A stretch of 64,000 bases of DNA from WHSW01 sp963742205 (GCA_963742205.1 CAVUKZ010000004.1:248001-312000), one strand, 5' to 3'; numbered from the stretch's first letter, positions 1 to 9,296 are shown. A program made the numbers and translations. Notes: generated by a model not told the origin, from the letters alone.

Positions 1-237
1 AGACCCCTCGACGTTCCAGAGCTCGCCTCGCTCGCGCACCCAGCCGTAGCCGATGATGCGGTCGCCGTCACGGACGACGCGCACGTCCCGCTCGAGGTCG
101 AGCTCTGACCACTCGTCCTCCAGATCGGCTTGCGAGAACCGGGACTCGCCGTACAGCGACGACTCGAGCGCTCGGACGACCTCGGTCACCGCCGCTGCGT
201 CGGCGGCGGCAGCGGGTGAGAGAAAGGCGCGCTCCAT
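1..237 (-). CDS. GNAT-family N-acetyltransferase, N-terminal part (cut by window edge)
   Basis: An open frame of 79 codons runs on the minus strand from an ATG at 237 off the left edge. It begins MERAFLSP and continues through a segment (LDLERDVRVVRDGDRIIGYG) that looks like strands beta2-beta3 of a GNAT acetyltransferase, where a charged segment is followed by a 'vG...' strand. The acetyl-CoA binding motif would lie in the missing C-terminal part. GNAT proteins transfer an acetyl group from acetyl-CoA to an amine; the substrate cannot be inferred. Family assignment rests on overall pattern only. Confidence 0.5.
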   Translation of the reverse strand, partial: MERAFLSPAAAADAAAVTEVVRALESSLYGESRFSQADLEDEWSELDLERDVRVVRDGDRIIGYGWVRERGELWNVEGS

Positions 238-619
238 GTCGGCGGCACGCTATGACATCGGGGATGCCCACACTCCTGCTGTGAGGCACGAGGAGGCGTG
301 CCCGGCGGATTGCGACGATCAAGAGTCCCAGCAATGCGACGGTCTACGCCGCCGACGGAGCGCAGAGCCCTTAAGGGCGGCAACATCGTCGTCCACTGAG
401 GAATCGTTGGAGGTTTGATGCAGCCGACCTCTTGGCCGGGACGACCCTTGATGGTTTCTCGGGCGGTGGACCGCGAGCTACTTGCTGGCGCATCCGTGGC
501 GCACGAAGGGGGAAGGCGAAGGCGTGAATGGCGCGGTGCGCGAGCACATACATACCAGTCACCTCCGCGGGCGAACGCGACCCAGAGCAAACGGGCACGC
601 CGACTCGGCGTGATGTTCG
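238..619. other. Intergenic stretch without recognisable gene
   Basis: Between the start of the acetyltransferase and the end of the NHL-repeat gene, both read leftward, I see no convincing coding frame in either direction. Short open frames here have low-complexity Arg/Ser-rich products typical of GC-rich non-coding frames. Confidence 0.4.
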
Positions 620-1966
620 TTACCGCAGCCTGAACTGGACGCTGCTCGTCGCTGTCTCATTGGCGGCATCGACCGCGGTGCGGGCGTCGACGGTCACCGT
701 AGAGCGCTTCAGCTTGCGCTCGGGAAGCGACTTCAGCCGCCGGAGATCGCGCCTCCGCTTGAGCTTCAGGCCGACCGCGCGCTGCGCGTTTGCCGGAAGC
801 GAGATGGTCTTCGAGCGCAGCTTGAGGCGACGAGGCTTAGCCGTAGTACGGCGCGCGATGGTCACGGTTCCTGTGAGCGTCAACCCGCAAGCGGCATCCG
901 GGCAGCCGACCGTGACCTCGATCTTGTCCGGCGATTGGCGCTTGGCGGCGGTGAGGTCGAGGGCCTTACACAGGCATCGGGGCGCCTGGATCTCCATAGC
1001 GCTCCAAATGCGGCGGATCGAAGTGCAGGTCATGGATCGTGCCGATGTCCTCAGGGGTGGCAACAAGAATCTGATCTCCCTGCGCCGCCAGGGCTCCGCC
1101 GAAGAAGCAGCCGAAGGATCCGCGCTCCTCGCCGGTCGGTGAGAAGCGGGTTACCGCACCGGGCGTCCGCGAGATCAAGTAGCGGACATAGATCGACCCG
1201 TCCGCGGTGGTCGCCAGGGGCCAGGTCCCGGCCGTCGCCGGTGCCTCGGGCGGAACGGCCTCGAACTCTCCAAACGCGCGCACAAAGACGCCACCGGCGG
1301 TGAACTCCTGGATTCGACCGGTGCCGGCATCGGCAACGTAGACCTCTCCCGTGGGGCCGGTTGCGATGCCGGCGGGCTTCACAAACTGCCCCGGGCCTGT
1401 GCCGGCGCCCCCCCATGTCGCGAGAAATACTCCGGTCGGAGAAAGCTTTTGGATGCGGTGATTACCCGTGTCGGCCACGTAGACGTTGCTGGCCGAGTCG
1501 ACGGCGATGGCCGTCGGGCCTTGAAATTCGCCCGTCAGCAGAGCCCGCGCTGCCGACCTCGCGGAGCAGGGCGCCCTGCTGGCTGAACTGCTGAAGCTTG
1601 TTCATCTGGGTGTCCGCGAGCCAGATCTCGCCGGCGCCGCGCGCGCGCGCGCGCGCGCGCGCGCGCGCGCGCGCGCGCGCGCGCGCCGGTGACCGCAAGG
1701 TCGAGCGCTGAATCGGCGGCGGTGGCATCGAAGCCTCCGATCGGCTGGCCGGTTGGATCGAAGATCGCGATCTGTGGGCTGAAGATGCCGGTCGGCGACA
1801 GGCCGATCACGTGTCCCGCGTCGTCGACGTCGATCGCAACGCCGCCGGGCCCATCTTGCGTCGAGACCAGACCAAACGCACCCTGGGCGGGAGACGGGTT
1901 ACCACTCGCGAGCAGCAGGGCGGATGCGGACAGCAATGCGAGGGAAAGGCGAATGGGTACGGGCAT
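620..1966 (-). pseudogene. Secreted NHL-repeat (beta-propeller) protein, frame broken three times
   Basis: Reading leftward from an ATG at 1966, the product begins with a signal peptide (MPVPIRLSLALLSASALLLA, ending near SPAQG). Propeller-type repeats follow in successive frames: GEIWLADTQMNKLQQFS, NVYVADTGNHRIQKLSPTG, GEVYVADAGTGRIQEFTAGG. These match the NHL consensus 'vyVaDtgNhRIqkf'. A C-terminal beta-sandwich with basic strands (EVTVGCPDAACGLTLTGTV) ends at 620. The frame changes inside the CG tract at 1638-1686, near 1530 and near 990, while homology continues on both sides each time. Either the gene has decayed or the assembly carries indels. NHL propellers usually bind proteins or ligands outside the cell; the partner is unknown. 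Confidence 0.65.
1638..1686. repeat. (CG)24 dinucleotide microsatellite inside the NHL-repeat gene
   Basis: A 49-base strictly alternating CG tract lies within the reading frame of the NHL-repeat protein, where it codes Ala-Arg repeats. The gene changes frame across it. Alternating CG of this length is a classic Z-DNA former and slips during replication and sequencing. Confidence 0.95.
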
Positions 1967-2520
1967 CGTGCTGCTCACGACGGCGGCTACTGCCTCGTCT
2001 TGATCACGTGGGAACAGCCGGCACCGGCAGTAAGGAATGTGGAATGCGCCCGTGAAGGGGACGGAATAGCCGCCGGGACGGTCGCCGACCTGCACTACGC
2101 CACGATCGCATAAGCAGTTGCCGACGCTTCACCGTGGCGGCCCCCCCTTCAGTTGTACGAGACGAGATTGCCTCCGACCCTATCCGCGATCGCTCAAATA
2201 GCAAGTGCCACATTCGTCCCAGGCCGGGATCGCGGTCCCATGCCCTGGGCGTTACTTCTCGAGGCCGGCGTCTTTTGAGCGCTTACATGCATCCCACGGG
2301 CCATAGCGGCGTCGACCGTGCCTCGGCCCCTCGCGCGAGTGGCGCGGATTGGCTCGACCCGCTGAAGTACCCCTTTTGCACTAGAACCGTTGCATTGGTC
2401 GGATCTGAGGGGTTAGCTTTGCGCCACTCATCGGAGTTCCTGGTCCGCTCGGGGGTCGGCTATCTGGGACGACGCTTGTCACTCCGACACTATTTGATCC
2501 TCGATCGGAGGGGCGCAACC
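1967..2520. other. Divergent intergenic region
   Basis: This region separates the leftward NHL-repeat gene from the rightward protease gene and should hold both promoters. No conserved coding frame was recognised. A good ribosome binding site (GGAGG near 2508) lies at its right end before the protease ATG. Confidence 0.4.
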
Positions 2521-3498
2521 ATGAGAAAAACCCTAATCGGCCTCGTCGCGGGCGGTGTTTTGTTGTTGGCGGCCGGCTCGGCGCAGGCGACGCCACCGTT
2601 TCTCTACACGGTGACGCAAAACAGGGATGTCTCGATCCAGAAGGTCGTTCAGCGGTCGGTTCCGCTGCCGATCCCCACGGGGGAAAACGCGGCCCAGTCC
2701 CACGAGGAACCAGGCGGTCCGCCCGTAACGCTCTGACGGGGCGGCACCGACAAGCGGCGGGGTGGCGCCGAGCGCCGGCCGGGCGACAACTGGCGCGTAC
2801 TGGCCCGGCGGATACAACGTCAACCCAAACCGCCAGATCGGAAAGCTCTATTTCTGGACCGGCACGCGCTGGAGTCACTGCGCTGCGACAGCTGTCAACA
2901 GCGCGAGCAAGTCCCTGTGTCCTCACCGCAGGACACTGCGTCTTGGAAACCATCAGCAACCGGTGGTCCACCAACGTGCAGTTTTGCCCCGGCTACGAGT
3001 TCGGCTGCAAACTGGGGGTGTGGTACGCCTCACGGATTGGAACCACCAGCAGCTGGTACAACAGCACCAGCACCAACTACCATTGGGAGGACGATATCGG
3101 CGTCGTGAAGGTGGCCCCCAATCCCACCTACGGCGCCCTGGTGACCCGTGTTGGCGGCCAGGAATCGCGTTCAATCAGAACACGAACCTGGTTAGGACCG
3201 CCTGCGGATATCCGATCACTGATCCTCGATGGCCGCGTATACCTGGAACGGTGAGGATCTCGCCTACTGTCAGGGCAGCAGCGTCTATGACAGTGCTGGG
3301 CACGTCAGGATCCCCTGCACGATGACGGGTGGAGCCTCGGGCGGTGCGTGGCTCAGCTTCGTGGCCTCGAATTGGCTTGGCTACGTTAACGGTGTGAACA
3401 GCCACAAGGCCTGGGGAGGCGCCTACATGGGCAGCCCTTACTTTGGCGCCGTGGAGCAGAACGTCTGGAACTACTGGACGACCCGGTCGGAAAGATGT
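2521..3498 (+). pseudogene. Secreted trypsin-like serine protease, multiply frameshifted
   Basis: The product starts at an ATG at 2521 behind GGAGG, with a signal peptide (MRKTLIGLVAGGVLLLAAG, cut near AQA). Homology to secreted chymotrypsin/V8-like proteases then continues through several frames. Pieces seen: VLTAGHCVLET (catalytic His, near 2935), YHWEDDIGVVKV (catalytic Asp, near 3090) and IPCTMTGGASGGAWLS (catalytic Ser, near 3335). All three triad residues are therefore present. The frame changes near 2740, 2905, 3160 and 3225, and no clear stop precedes the hairpin at 3499. It is either a decayed gene or an intact one hit by assembly indels; the perfect triad argues for recent or artefactual damage. 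Confidence 0.7.
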
Positions 3499-3527
3499 CA
3501 CCCCCCGGTCTTGGCAGCCGGGGGGTG
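3499..3527 (+). terminator. Strong hairpin after the protease gene
   Basis: A perfect 10-bp inverted repeat (CACCCCCCGG / CCGGGGGGTG) with a 9-base loop directly follows the protease coding region. It lacks a clean T-tract but is well placed as a terminator. Its G/C homopolymers also make this a likely place for sequence error. Confidence 0.5.
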
Positions 3528-3784
3528 GGTTCTCGCTCGCCTGCCCGGCCTGGCGACCGCGCGACGTCGAGCTCATCAGCCTCGGGCCCATCGCCTGAGG
3601 GAATCCGCCTCCTCGCCAGGGGCGGGAGTCCGGCGCTCATACGCGCACCCCGCCGGCCTTGTCGCGACCTCACCGAGCACCGGGTGGGACTTCGATCCTC
3701 GGCAGCGCGAGCCCGGCGCGATACGGGGTAAGGCTGGAAGCCGTGGCGCTGCTGCCGCAGGCATGGCGAGATACTGCGCGGGCG

Positions 3785-4200
3785 ATGTCGCAGGAGAACG
3801 TGGAAAGGGTGTGGCGCGCGTTTCAGGTGTTGGCGGCTGAAGGAATGGAGTTCGCAGCTTTGGCGCTATTCGACCCGACTGCGTCTGGTACACAAGCGAC
3901 CGGTTCCCGGACGATCCCGGCTCTCCACGGGCACGATGGCATCCGCAGACTGCGCGCGACGTTCACCGAGATCTTCGATGACTGGCGCTTTGACGTCCGT
4001 GACATCCACGTTGCGCAGGGTCGGGTCGTGGCGCTCATCTCGCATGAGTACGGCACGAACCAAGGGGCTCGGGGTCGTCGGTCAGCCAGCCGATCGGAGC
4101 GAGTTGATTGATCTTCGCACTGGGAAGATCGGTTCGGACGTCAGAGCGTACTCGGAACCTGGGCCGACGCCCTCGAAGCCGTCCGGCGGTCGGAGTCGCT
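3785..4200 (+). pseudogene. SnoaL-like / NTF2-fold protein, frameshifted (copy 1)
   Basis: The frame starts MSQENVERVWRAFQVL, the signature opening of actinobacterial SnoaL-like NTF2-fold proteins. It continues through a typical core (HGHDGIRRLRATFTEIFDDWRF and HVAQGRVVALI). The C-terminal part, GQPADRSELIDLRTGKI then RAYSEP and DALEAV, appears in other frames, giving two frame changes near 4065 and 4160. The family folds into a small cone-shaped barrel used by polyketide cyclases, isomerases and many proteins of unknown role. A second copy with the same upstream bases lies at 4317. Normal length is about 130 residues, which fits. Confidence 0.55.
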
Positions 4201-4316
4201 GCGCGGTCACGCCGCGACCTCGATCACCGGAAGAGCGAGCCCCTCCCGTTTATCTGTGAATGGGTGGCGGCCCTGGCACTGGCGCCCCCAGGGCCGCGCG
4301 AGATACTGCGCGTGCG

Positions 4317-4718
4317 ATGTCGCAAGAGTGGGTTGATGTGGTCCGCCACGGTTTCGAAGCCATTCAGCGTGGTGACATGGCCGTGTTTGACGGGATGACG
4401 ACGCCGGACCTGGTGTTGATCCAACGCGCCGGAGGTTCCCGACGCCAAGACGTATGAGGGCCGGGACGCAATCGCCGAGTCGACGGAGGACTGGCCGAAG
4501 CAGTGGGAGGACTTCCGCATGGACCTCATCGAAATCCTCGATGCGGGCGATGCGGTGACCGTGAGCGAGACGCGGCATCGAGGTCGCGGTCGGAGAGCGG
4601 AATCGAGATGGACTTCGAGGTCTTCTACGTGCAGCGAGGCCGCGACGGAAAGCTGGCGCGGATGGAGCTGTTCTTCAAGCGCGAGCAGGCCTTCGAAGCC
4701 GCCGGGCTGTCGGAGTAG
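4317..4718 (+). pseudogene. SnoaL-like / NTF2-fold protein, frameshifted (copy 2)
   Basis: The frame starts MSQEWVDVVRHGFEAIQRGD and continues, after a frame change near 4435, with PDAKTYEGRDAIAESTEDWP. After another near 4600 it reads MDFEVFYVQRGRDGKLARME and ends EQAFEAAGLSE. All three pieces match consecutive parts of the SnoaL-like NTF2 fold. The gene is a diverged neighbour of the copy at 3785, with about 20 nearly identical bases before both start codons. No substrate can be assigned. Confidence 0.55.
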
Positions 4719-4762
4719 CGCGTTGACGAGAAGCGGAACCTTCCCGACTGATCCGAGTTTGC

Positions 4763-4810
4763 AACGACAAACGACCCCTCAAGGGGGTTAGAGGGGCCGC
4801 TGTCTGAGCC
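4763..4810 (-). repeat. Hairpin element, copy A (inverted relative to copy B at 9616)
   Basis: Read on the minus strand this is GGCTCAGACAGCGGCCCCTC, a 10-base loop, then GAGGGGTCGTTTGTCGTT. The stem is CCCCTC/GAGGGG followed by a T-rich run, as in an intrinsic terminator reading leftward. A near-identical sequence occurs at 9616-9657 in the opposite orientation. Confidence 0.7.
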
Positions 4811-5139
4811 AACCGTTGAGGAAGGCTCACGGAGTACGTACCCGGTTGCTCGCCCGCGGAACGGGGGATTCGCGTCTAGCCGTCGCAGCTCGGGGTGTCG
4901 AACCAGCGCACTGGCCGGCGGACATGTGATCAAATGGACCTCAACGCTCGTAGGTCGGGGTTCACGAGCGGTGTCGAGGTTCGGACCCTGGCTGTCCGTC
5001 CCGTAATCGGGCAGCCAGTAACTAGCCGCCCTGGGCCCTGCTCCCACCCTCTGTCCATGGCGGCTCCACCTTTGAGGGGGCGGAGAGACGGCCGACCGTG
5101 GCAAGCAACAGACCCAAGGGGCGTCTTCGGGGAGAGCTC
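4811..5139. other. Intergenic stretch without recognisable gene
   Basis: No convincing coding frame was seen. The right end carries GGGGAGAG just before the GTG start of the anti-sigma-like gene. Confidence 0.35.
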
Positions 5140-5531
5140 GTGACCGAGGCCGGCACGTCCTACCGTCGCGCTCGGCTGCGATCCTGAGCGCCGTCCGCAG
5201 AGCACGCCACCGCCTCGCCAAGGTCGCGTCGGACTACGGGGCCGACTCCTTCGCCGTCCAGACAGTGGTAGGCGAGCTGGTCGGAAACGCGGATCGAGCA
5301 CGCTTACCCGGGTGTCGAGCCAGGTCTCGTGATCGTAACGGCGCGATCGAGCTTCGGTCTCTTCCTGGTCGCGGTTGCCGATGATGACGGCGGAATGAAC
5401 CTACCGTCGAAGGACACACGCTATGGACACGGGCTCTCGTCTCTCAAGCAAGCTGGTAGCGACGACCTCGCATCGAGTCCGATAAGAGCGGGACCACTCG
5501 GTTGCGCCGCTTTCGTCCGCAGACGGCATAA
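5140..5531 (+). pseudogene. Anti-sigma-factor-like histidine-kinase-type ATPase, frameshifted
   Basis: Joining three frames gives one small GHKL ATPase of the RsbW/anti-sigma regulatory type. AILSAVRRARHRLAKVASDY is the first helix. FAVQTVVGELVGNA with EHAYPG is the N box, with Glu and Asn that bind Mg-ATP. VAVADDDGGMN is the G1 box and GHGLSSL the G2 box. The tail SDKSGTTRLRRFRPQTA ends in TAA at 5529-5531. Frame changes lie near 5170, 5285 and 5470. Start is GTG 5140 behind GGGGAGAG. Intact homologues phosphorylate or sequester regulators in stress-sigma partner switching. The MASE1-SpoIIE phosphatase at 25.8 kb is the opposite type of activity, but nothing links the two directly. Confidence 0.55.
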
Positions 5532-6174
5532 GGGACCCGGGGGCGTCCGCCAGATCAGACAAGCGGCCCTCCTGAGCGGGGCCGCTGTCGGAGGAGGGAC
5601 AGTCGAGATTACCCCGGGGCCGACACGCGGAATTATCGACCGCCGCCACTGGCTGACCACGTCCGCGGCCTACGAGCAAGGGCGGTTCGGACCAGGACGT
5701 CCGATCGGCGATCGGGCGACGGTCTCGGAGGGCCAGTCGAGATCCCTTGGCACCCGTCAAGCTGCTCAGGGCCTTGGAGTCCGACGTCCGGGTGCGCGTG
5801 GACCGACCGGTCGGGGAATCGGCGCGCTCATACCTCGGGTCGCCCTCGTACGCGCCTGGGAGATGGCCAGGGGCGCCAGCGAACGCTCTGACGATCGGCG
5901 TGAGCGCGCTCACGAGCGTCAGCGTGCGCCGCAGCGGAGGTCAAGCAATGTCGAGCGCGCCGGTGAATGTTCAGCGACGCCCGCGAGCGCGCCGGTCGTG
6001 AGCGCGAGCCGCGCGCGGGAGCGGGAACTCACCCTAGCGAGGCCGACGCGATCGCTGAGGCGCTGACCGGCGCGTTTCGGGACACGGCGACGAGTAGACC
6101 GGCGGCTGCGTGGCGGTACCGGCGTGATCGCGCCCGCTCACAACTCGCCCAAGGCGCGCTCGGTGCTGGCCCCC
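5532..6174. other. Unassigned 640-base stretch
   Basis: Several overlapping open frames exist on both strands (for example one starting MAPVKLLRALESDVRVRVD at 5747), but none shows a recognisable domain and none is clearly favoured. It may be decayed coding sequence. Confidence 0.3.
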
Positions 6175-6375
6175 TCATCGCCGAGCTTGGCCCTCAGCCC
6201 CGTTCAGGATTGCTCGACCCGGCCGTCCTTCCCGCCTTGGCTGTCGAGGACCATCGTGCGCGCCGTCGAGGTTGCCGTCGCCGACGAGTTGCTCGACCTC
6301 CGTGACGGTGTCCGCCAGTCGGCCCACGTTGAGACGCAGATCCAACACCCAGTCGCCCACGGTCAGATCACTCAT
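6175..6375 (-). CDS. Small protein of unknown function
   Basis: The frame starts MSDLTVGDWVLDLRLNVGRL and is about 66 residues as read. Its ATG overlaps the end of the preceding leftward gene (stop at 6368), which suggests translational coupling. After GDGNLDGA the sequence reads better in another frame (MVLDSQGGKDGRVEQS, then stop), so a single base error near 6270 is possible. I do not recognise the family. Confidence 0.35.
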   Translation of the reverse strand: MSDLTVGDWVLDLRLNVGRLADTVTEVEQLVGDGNLDGAHDGPRQPRREGRPGRAILNGAEGQARR

Positions 6376-6613
6376 CGATCGACGCTCGCAGAACTGCACT
6401 TGCGGATGGGCGTCCAACGGCTCCTGCGCCTCCCGAGGGACTCGCGTGAGCTTCCCGCCCTCCCCCGTTCAGGTGGGCGGCGGCGCGTCGTGCCGCCTCG
6501 CGGTTATAGAACAGCAGCGGCAGATCGTCGGCTCGCATCACTACGCCGGTGGGGCCGTCGATGCGCCAGATGACCAGCCCATCATGCACCACCTCGACCA
6601 CTCGGTAGCTCAT
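6368..6613 (-). CDS. Small hypothetical protein
   Basis: An 81-residue frame starts MSYRVVEVVHDGLVIWRIDG and continues PTGVVMRADDLPLLFYNREA, then ends in a Gly/Ala/Ser-rich tail. The regular strand-like hydrophobic pattern suggests a real small alpha/beta protein. The next leftward gene starts inside its stop region. Start choice is uncertain because no strong ribosome binding site is visible. Function unknown. Confidence 0.4.
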   Translation of the reverse strand: MSYRVVEVVHDGLVIWRIDGPTGVVMRADDLPLLFYNREAARRAAAHLNGGGREAHASPSGGAGAVGRPSASAVLRASIDE

Positions 6614-6635
6614 GCGAGCGAAGGCTAGCCGTAGC

Positions 6636-6670
6636 CCTTGCATGCGGTGAAAATCGGCTCGGTACCGTCG
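6636..6670 (+). promoter_or_regulatory. Promoter-like repeat, copy 1
   Basis: These 35 bases match 29 of 35 bases at 7196-7230. Both contain TTGCAT, a 17-base spacer with the conserved core AAATCGG, then a -10-like hexamer (here GGTACC). It is oriented to the right, toward the unassigned stretch ending at 7194. Confidence 0.4.
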
Positions 6671-7194
6671 CGCCAGGGCGCAAGATGGGGCCATCGCAAT
6701 GCGGTGGCCCCGCTTGCGAGGGCGTCGGCAGTCCCATCGAGACCGCTTAGGCGGCTCGATCGGCGTCGCAGCGGTCGCGGGCCATAGCCTGCCCGGCGTG
6801 TCGACGACGCGCTGACGCTTACGCCGCTCGGCGATCGCGGCCGCGAGATCCTCGACCGGCTCGAGGCGGACGTCGACGCCTCCTTTCCGCACCAACCTCG
6901 GCACCGGAGCGCGCTCGTAATGGCGCAACGCCCAGGGCGCGCCGCGTTCAACCAGGTGCGCTTGAAGCCGTCGTCGCGGACGAGAGACCGAGGACGGCGA
7001 GCCGGTGGTGCTGATCGAGCACCACGCGACGTTCACCGGCCTCGACACGCGGCGACGTCGACCTGACCGCTCCGATCCCGAACACGTCGAAGATCAGCGT
7101 CTGGCGAATCGAGCCCAGCAACGCCTACATGCTGATGGGGATCGGCGACGACCCGCTCGCGTCGGCCGCGGCCGAGCAGGCGCCGAACAACTAG
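6671..7194 (+). other. Possible decayed coding region ending at 7194
   Basis: Behind the promoter-like repeat, pieces of plausible protein appear in changing frames: DALTLTPLGDRGREILDRLE, then EDGEPVVLIEHHATFTGLDT, then PNTSKISVWRIEPSNAYMLM, with TAG at 7192-7194. No single frame joins them and no family was recognised. I read it as a frameshifted or decayed gene. Confidence 0.3.
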
Positions 7195-7195
7195 G

Positions 7196-7230
7196 CCTTG
7201 CATGGGGTGTAAATCGGGTCGATAGCTTCG
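7196..7230 (+). promoter_or_regulatory. Promoter-like repeat, copy 2, in front of a secreted protein gene
   Basis: TTGCAT, a 17-base spacer and GATAGC stand about 40 bases before the ATG at 7264. The sequence repeats the element at 6636-6670 with six mismatches. The spacing is that of a sigma-70-type promoter. Confidence 0.45.
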
Positions 7231-7263
7231 TCGGAGGGCTGGCCACTCACGGAGGGGGACACC

Positions 7264-8069
7264 ATGCGAGGGATTCGTAGCCGCCTGACCTATGCCAACG
7301 TCATGTCGACGCTCGCCGTCGTGCTGGCGCTTGGAGGCGGCGTCGCCTACGCGCCAACACCGTCTTCAGCTCCGACATCGTCGACGGCGAGGTAAAGACC
7401 GCCGACATCGGCAACAACCAGATCCGCAGCGTCGACCTGCGCAACGACACGCTTTCTGGAGGAGGGCTACAGAGCGCCGACATCGCCCCGGGCGCGATCA
7501 CCGCCGCCGATGTCGCCGGCGAGTCGCTTACGGGTGATGAGGTCGCCGACGAGTCCCTGACCGTCTCCGACGTCACCGACGAGTCCCTGACCGGCGATGT
7601 GGTTGCCGACGACTCGCTCACGGGCTCGGACGTGATCGAGTCGTCGCTCGGCGTGGTTCCCGATGCAGACCGCGTCGATGGACGGCACCTGTGCCCGGGA
7701 AAGGCGTCCGCCGGACCTTCCTTCACGACCATCTGCGCGGCGGGAGGGCTGATCGTCGAGGCCGCATGCATTCCGGTCGCCGCCCAGAGCGCATCGGGGA
7801 TTGTCCGGCTGCGGACGACCCAGGCCAACAACGCGTTCTACGTGATCAACGGACCGGTCAACTCAAGCGACGTGAACTTCGGCACCGGGGACGGTCCGGT
7901 CACGCTGCTGAGCCTAAATGCCGACGGCGCGGGAGCGGTCTCGCCGACGATCACCCACTTCCACGCGAGCTCGCAGACCGGCCAGCTGACCGGGAGCGTC
8001 GCGGCACGCGTCTTCGCGTTCACCCCGACGATTGCCAGCTGCTCGTTCACGATGGACATCCTCGGATAG
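7264..8069 (+). CDS. Secreted protein with 'LTYANV' leader and ES/DSLTG repeats (one frameshift)
   Basis: An ATG at 7264 follows GGAGGGGGACACC. The N-terminus MRGIRSRLTYANVMSTLAVV is a signal-like helix ending near AYA. The frame changes near 7352 (one base apparently missing). The mature part has short tandem repeats (GESLTGDEVADESLTVSDV, TDESLTGDVVADDSLTGSDV), each about 10 residues and collagen-tail-like. A beta-rich C-terminal domain follows (ICAAGGLIVEAACIPVAAQS to ASCSFTMDILG). Proteins with this leader and SVDLRNDTL/SLTG-type repeats are common in Thermoleophilia. The role is probably cell-surface or extracellular and is otherwise unknown. A terminator follows at 8098. Confidence 0.65.
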
Positions 8070-8097
8070 GGCACGGGCCGCGTTCCGTGCGTGTTCG

Positions 8098-8130
8098 GTG
8101 GGGCCCGGCCCACCAGCGCTGGTTTTTTTG
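8098..8130 (+). terminator. Intrinsic terminator
   Basis: GGTGGG pairs with CCCACC, followed by a 10-base palindrome CCAGCGCTGG and seven T. It ends the secreted-protein gene at 8069. Confidence 0.8.
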
Positions 8131-8188
8131 AGCTGGCCCTCCTGTTCACCCTCGCAGCGACCGGCGCGCGCCACTATACTAGCGCCGC

Positions 8189-8557
8189 TCACCCGATGTC
8201 GATGAATCCGTCGCACGTGTAGTCGAAGGCGTAGTTGTAACGGGGGCGAGATTTGAACTTGAATGTCGCCCGCAAGTAGTGGCGTTGCGTCCCGCATGAA
8301 CGGAGCTTCGACAGTACGACCGAACCCTTGTACGAATCTTTCCCGATCTTGATCACGCCGCCGCTTCGGGTCGAATCATGGCCCCAGCCATGCCACGTGT
8401 TGAGTTCTGCGGGCGACGTACGGGGGGCCCGAAGCTCCAAAGCTCGCCACGACCTTGACGGGTTCACTGCGAGGCGGATGGTCCCGATAGTCGTCGAAGT
8501 ATGACGACGCTGCCTGAGCTCGATAGGTGAGTCCCGTGGAGGGCTCCGAACCGACAA
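8189..8557 (-). CDS. Hypothetical protein, probable C-terminal part of a secreted protein
   Basis: The last 60 residues read as a beta-rich domain with two Cys that could form a disulfide: GGVIKIGKDSYKGSVVLSKL, then SCGTQRHYLRATFKFKS and YDYTCDGF-like strands ending FIDIG. The upstream part as read is Arg/Ser-rich and may be out of frame, so the true start is unknown. No signal peptide is visible in this frame. Function not recognised. Confidence 0.4.
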   Translation of the reverse strand: MSVRSPPRDSPIELRQRRHTSTTIGTIRLAVNPSRSWRALELRAPRTSPAELNTWHGWGHDSTRSGGVIKIGKDSYKGSVVLSKLRSCGTQRHYLRATFKFKSRPRYNYAFDYTCDGFIDIG

Positions 8558-8867
8558 GCCACCCAGCAGCGCGTGGTCCGACGACTACGTTGCTGCGCTG
8601 GCCGCAAAATCAAAGGCCGCAGGCGAGCCACGCGAGGAGTAGGTCGAGCGCGATGCAATCTCCTGTCGTATGCCCCCGCTGCTCCTGCGACGGGCGAGCT
8701 CGAGACACTGGTTGTCGAGCAGACATCCGATCTGAGCAAGCCCCTGCCGCGTGAACGCTCCCACGAGACCCGCGTACCCACGGCTAGGACGCCGCCTTGG
8801 ACCGGCTAGTGCAGGACTGGCGCGAGCACCTGGCTCGCGCCCAGCCGAGTCGGGTTTTCCTCCGCTC

Positions 8868-9140
8868 CTATCGAGTGGTCACACAGCGGACCGCGTTCTG
8901 GGTCGCATAGATATCCCCGAAGAACGACTGCCCATGGGTATAGGACCAGGCTTCTTGCACCTTCTGAGTGCTCGGGCCGTCGAGGAAATACTCGAAGGTG
9001 TCGCCGGTCCAGTACCGCTTGCCGCCCGGAAGGGCCGCGTCGGCCTCCAGGGCCTCGGTGAGACTCGGAAGGCGATGGCCCACGGCGATTACAAGTGCGA
9101 GCGTCGCCGCGACGTTGGCGTACGTCAAGTGCTTTCGCAT
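8868..9140 (-). CDS. Small secreted protein with 'LTYANV' leader
   Basis: The start MRKHLTYANVAATLALVIAV lies behind a good GGGGAGG ribosome binding site and is nearly the same leader as the gene at 7264. The mature part contains KRYWTGDTFEYFLDGPS and WSYTHGQSFFGDIYATQNAV and ends RCVTTR. The usual 'G(G)xAxA' end of the leader is missing (GHRLPSLTEA instead), so a one-base error near 9075 is possible. Function unknown. Confidence 0.5.
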   Translation of the reverse strand: MRKHLTYANVAATLALVIAVGHRLPSLTEALEADAALPGGKRYWTGDTFEYFLDGPSTQKVQEAWSYTHGQSFFGDIYATQNAVRCVTTR

Positions 9141-9257
9141 GAGAACGCCTCCCCGAGTTGGCTACCTGCCCACCCTCTCGCGCTAACCGTGTTGGGTCAA
9201 CCTCCTGGGCCACCGGGCCGAGCCGACTCACCGGACAGGGGCGGAGGTCCGCTGGGA

Positions 9258-9296
9258 AGAAAACGCCCGGCGGGGCTCGGACCTCCCACCGGGCGC
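9258..9296 (-). terminator. Intrinsic terminator reading leftward
   Basis: On the minus strand CGCCCGG and CCGGGCG form a 7-bp stem with an 18-base GC-rich loop, followed by GTTTTCTTCC. It lies downstream of the restriction-protein stub at 9371-9565. Confidence 0.6.

Noticed and set aside
6437..6446. 10-base match (GAGGGACTCG) to the 3' end of the tRNA at 10335, a possible att duplicate
   Set aside because: Only ten bases match with no extension; in GC-rich DNA of this length such a match is expected by chance.
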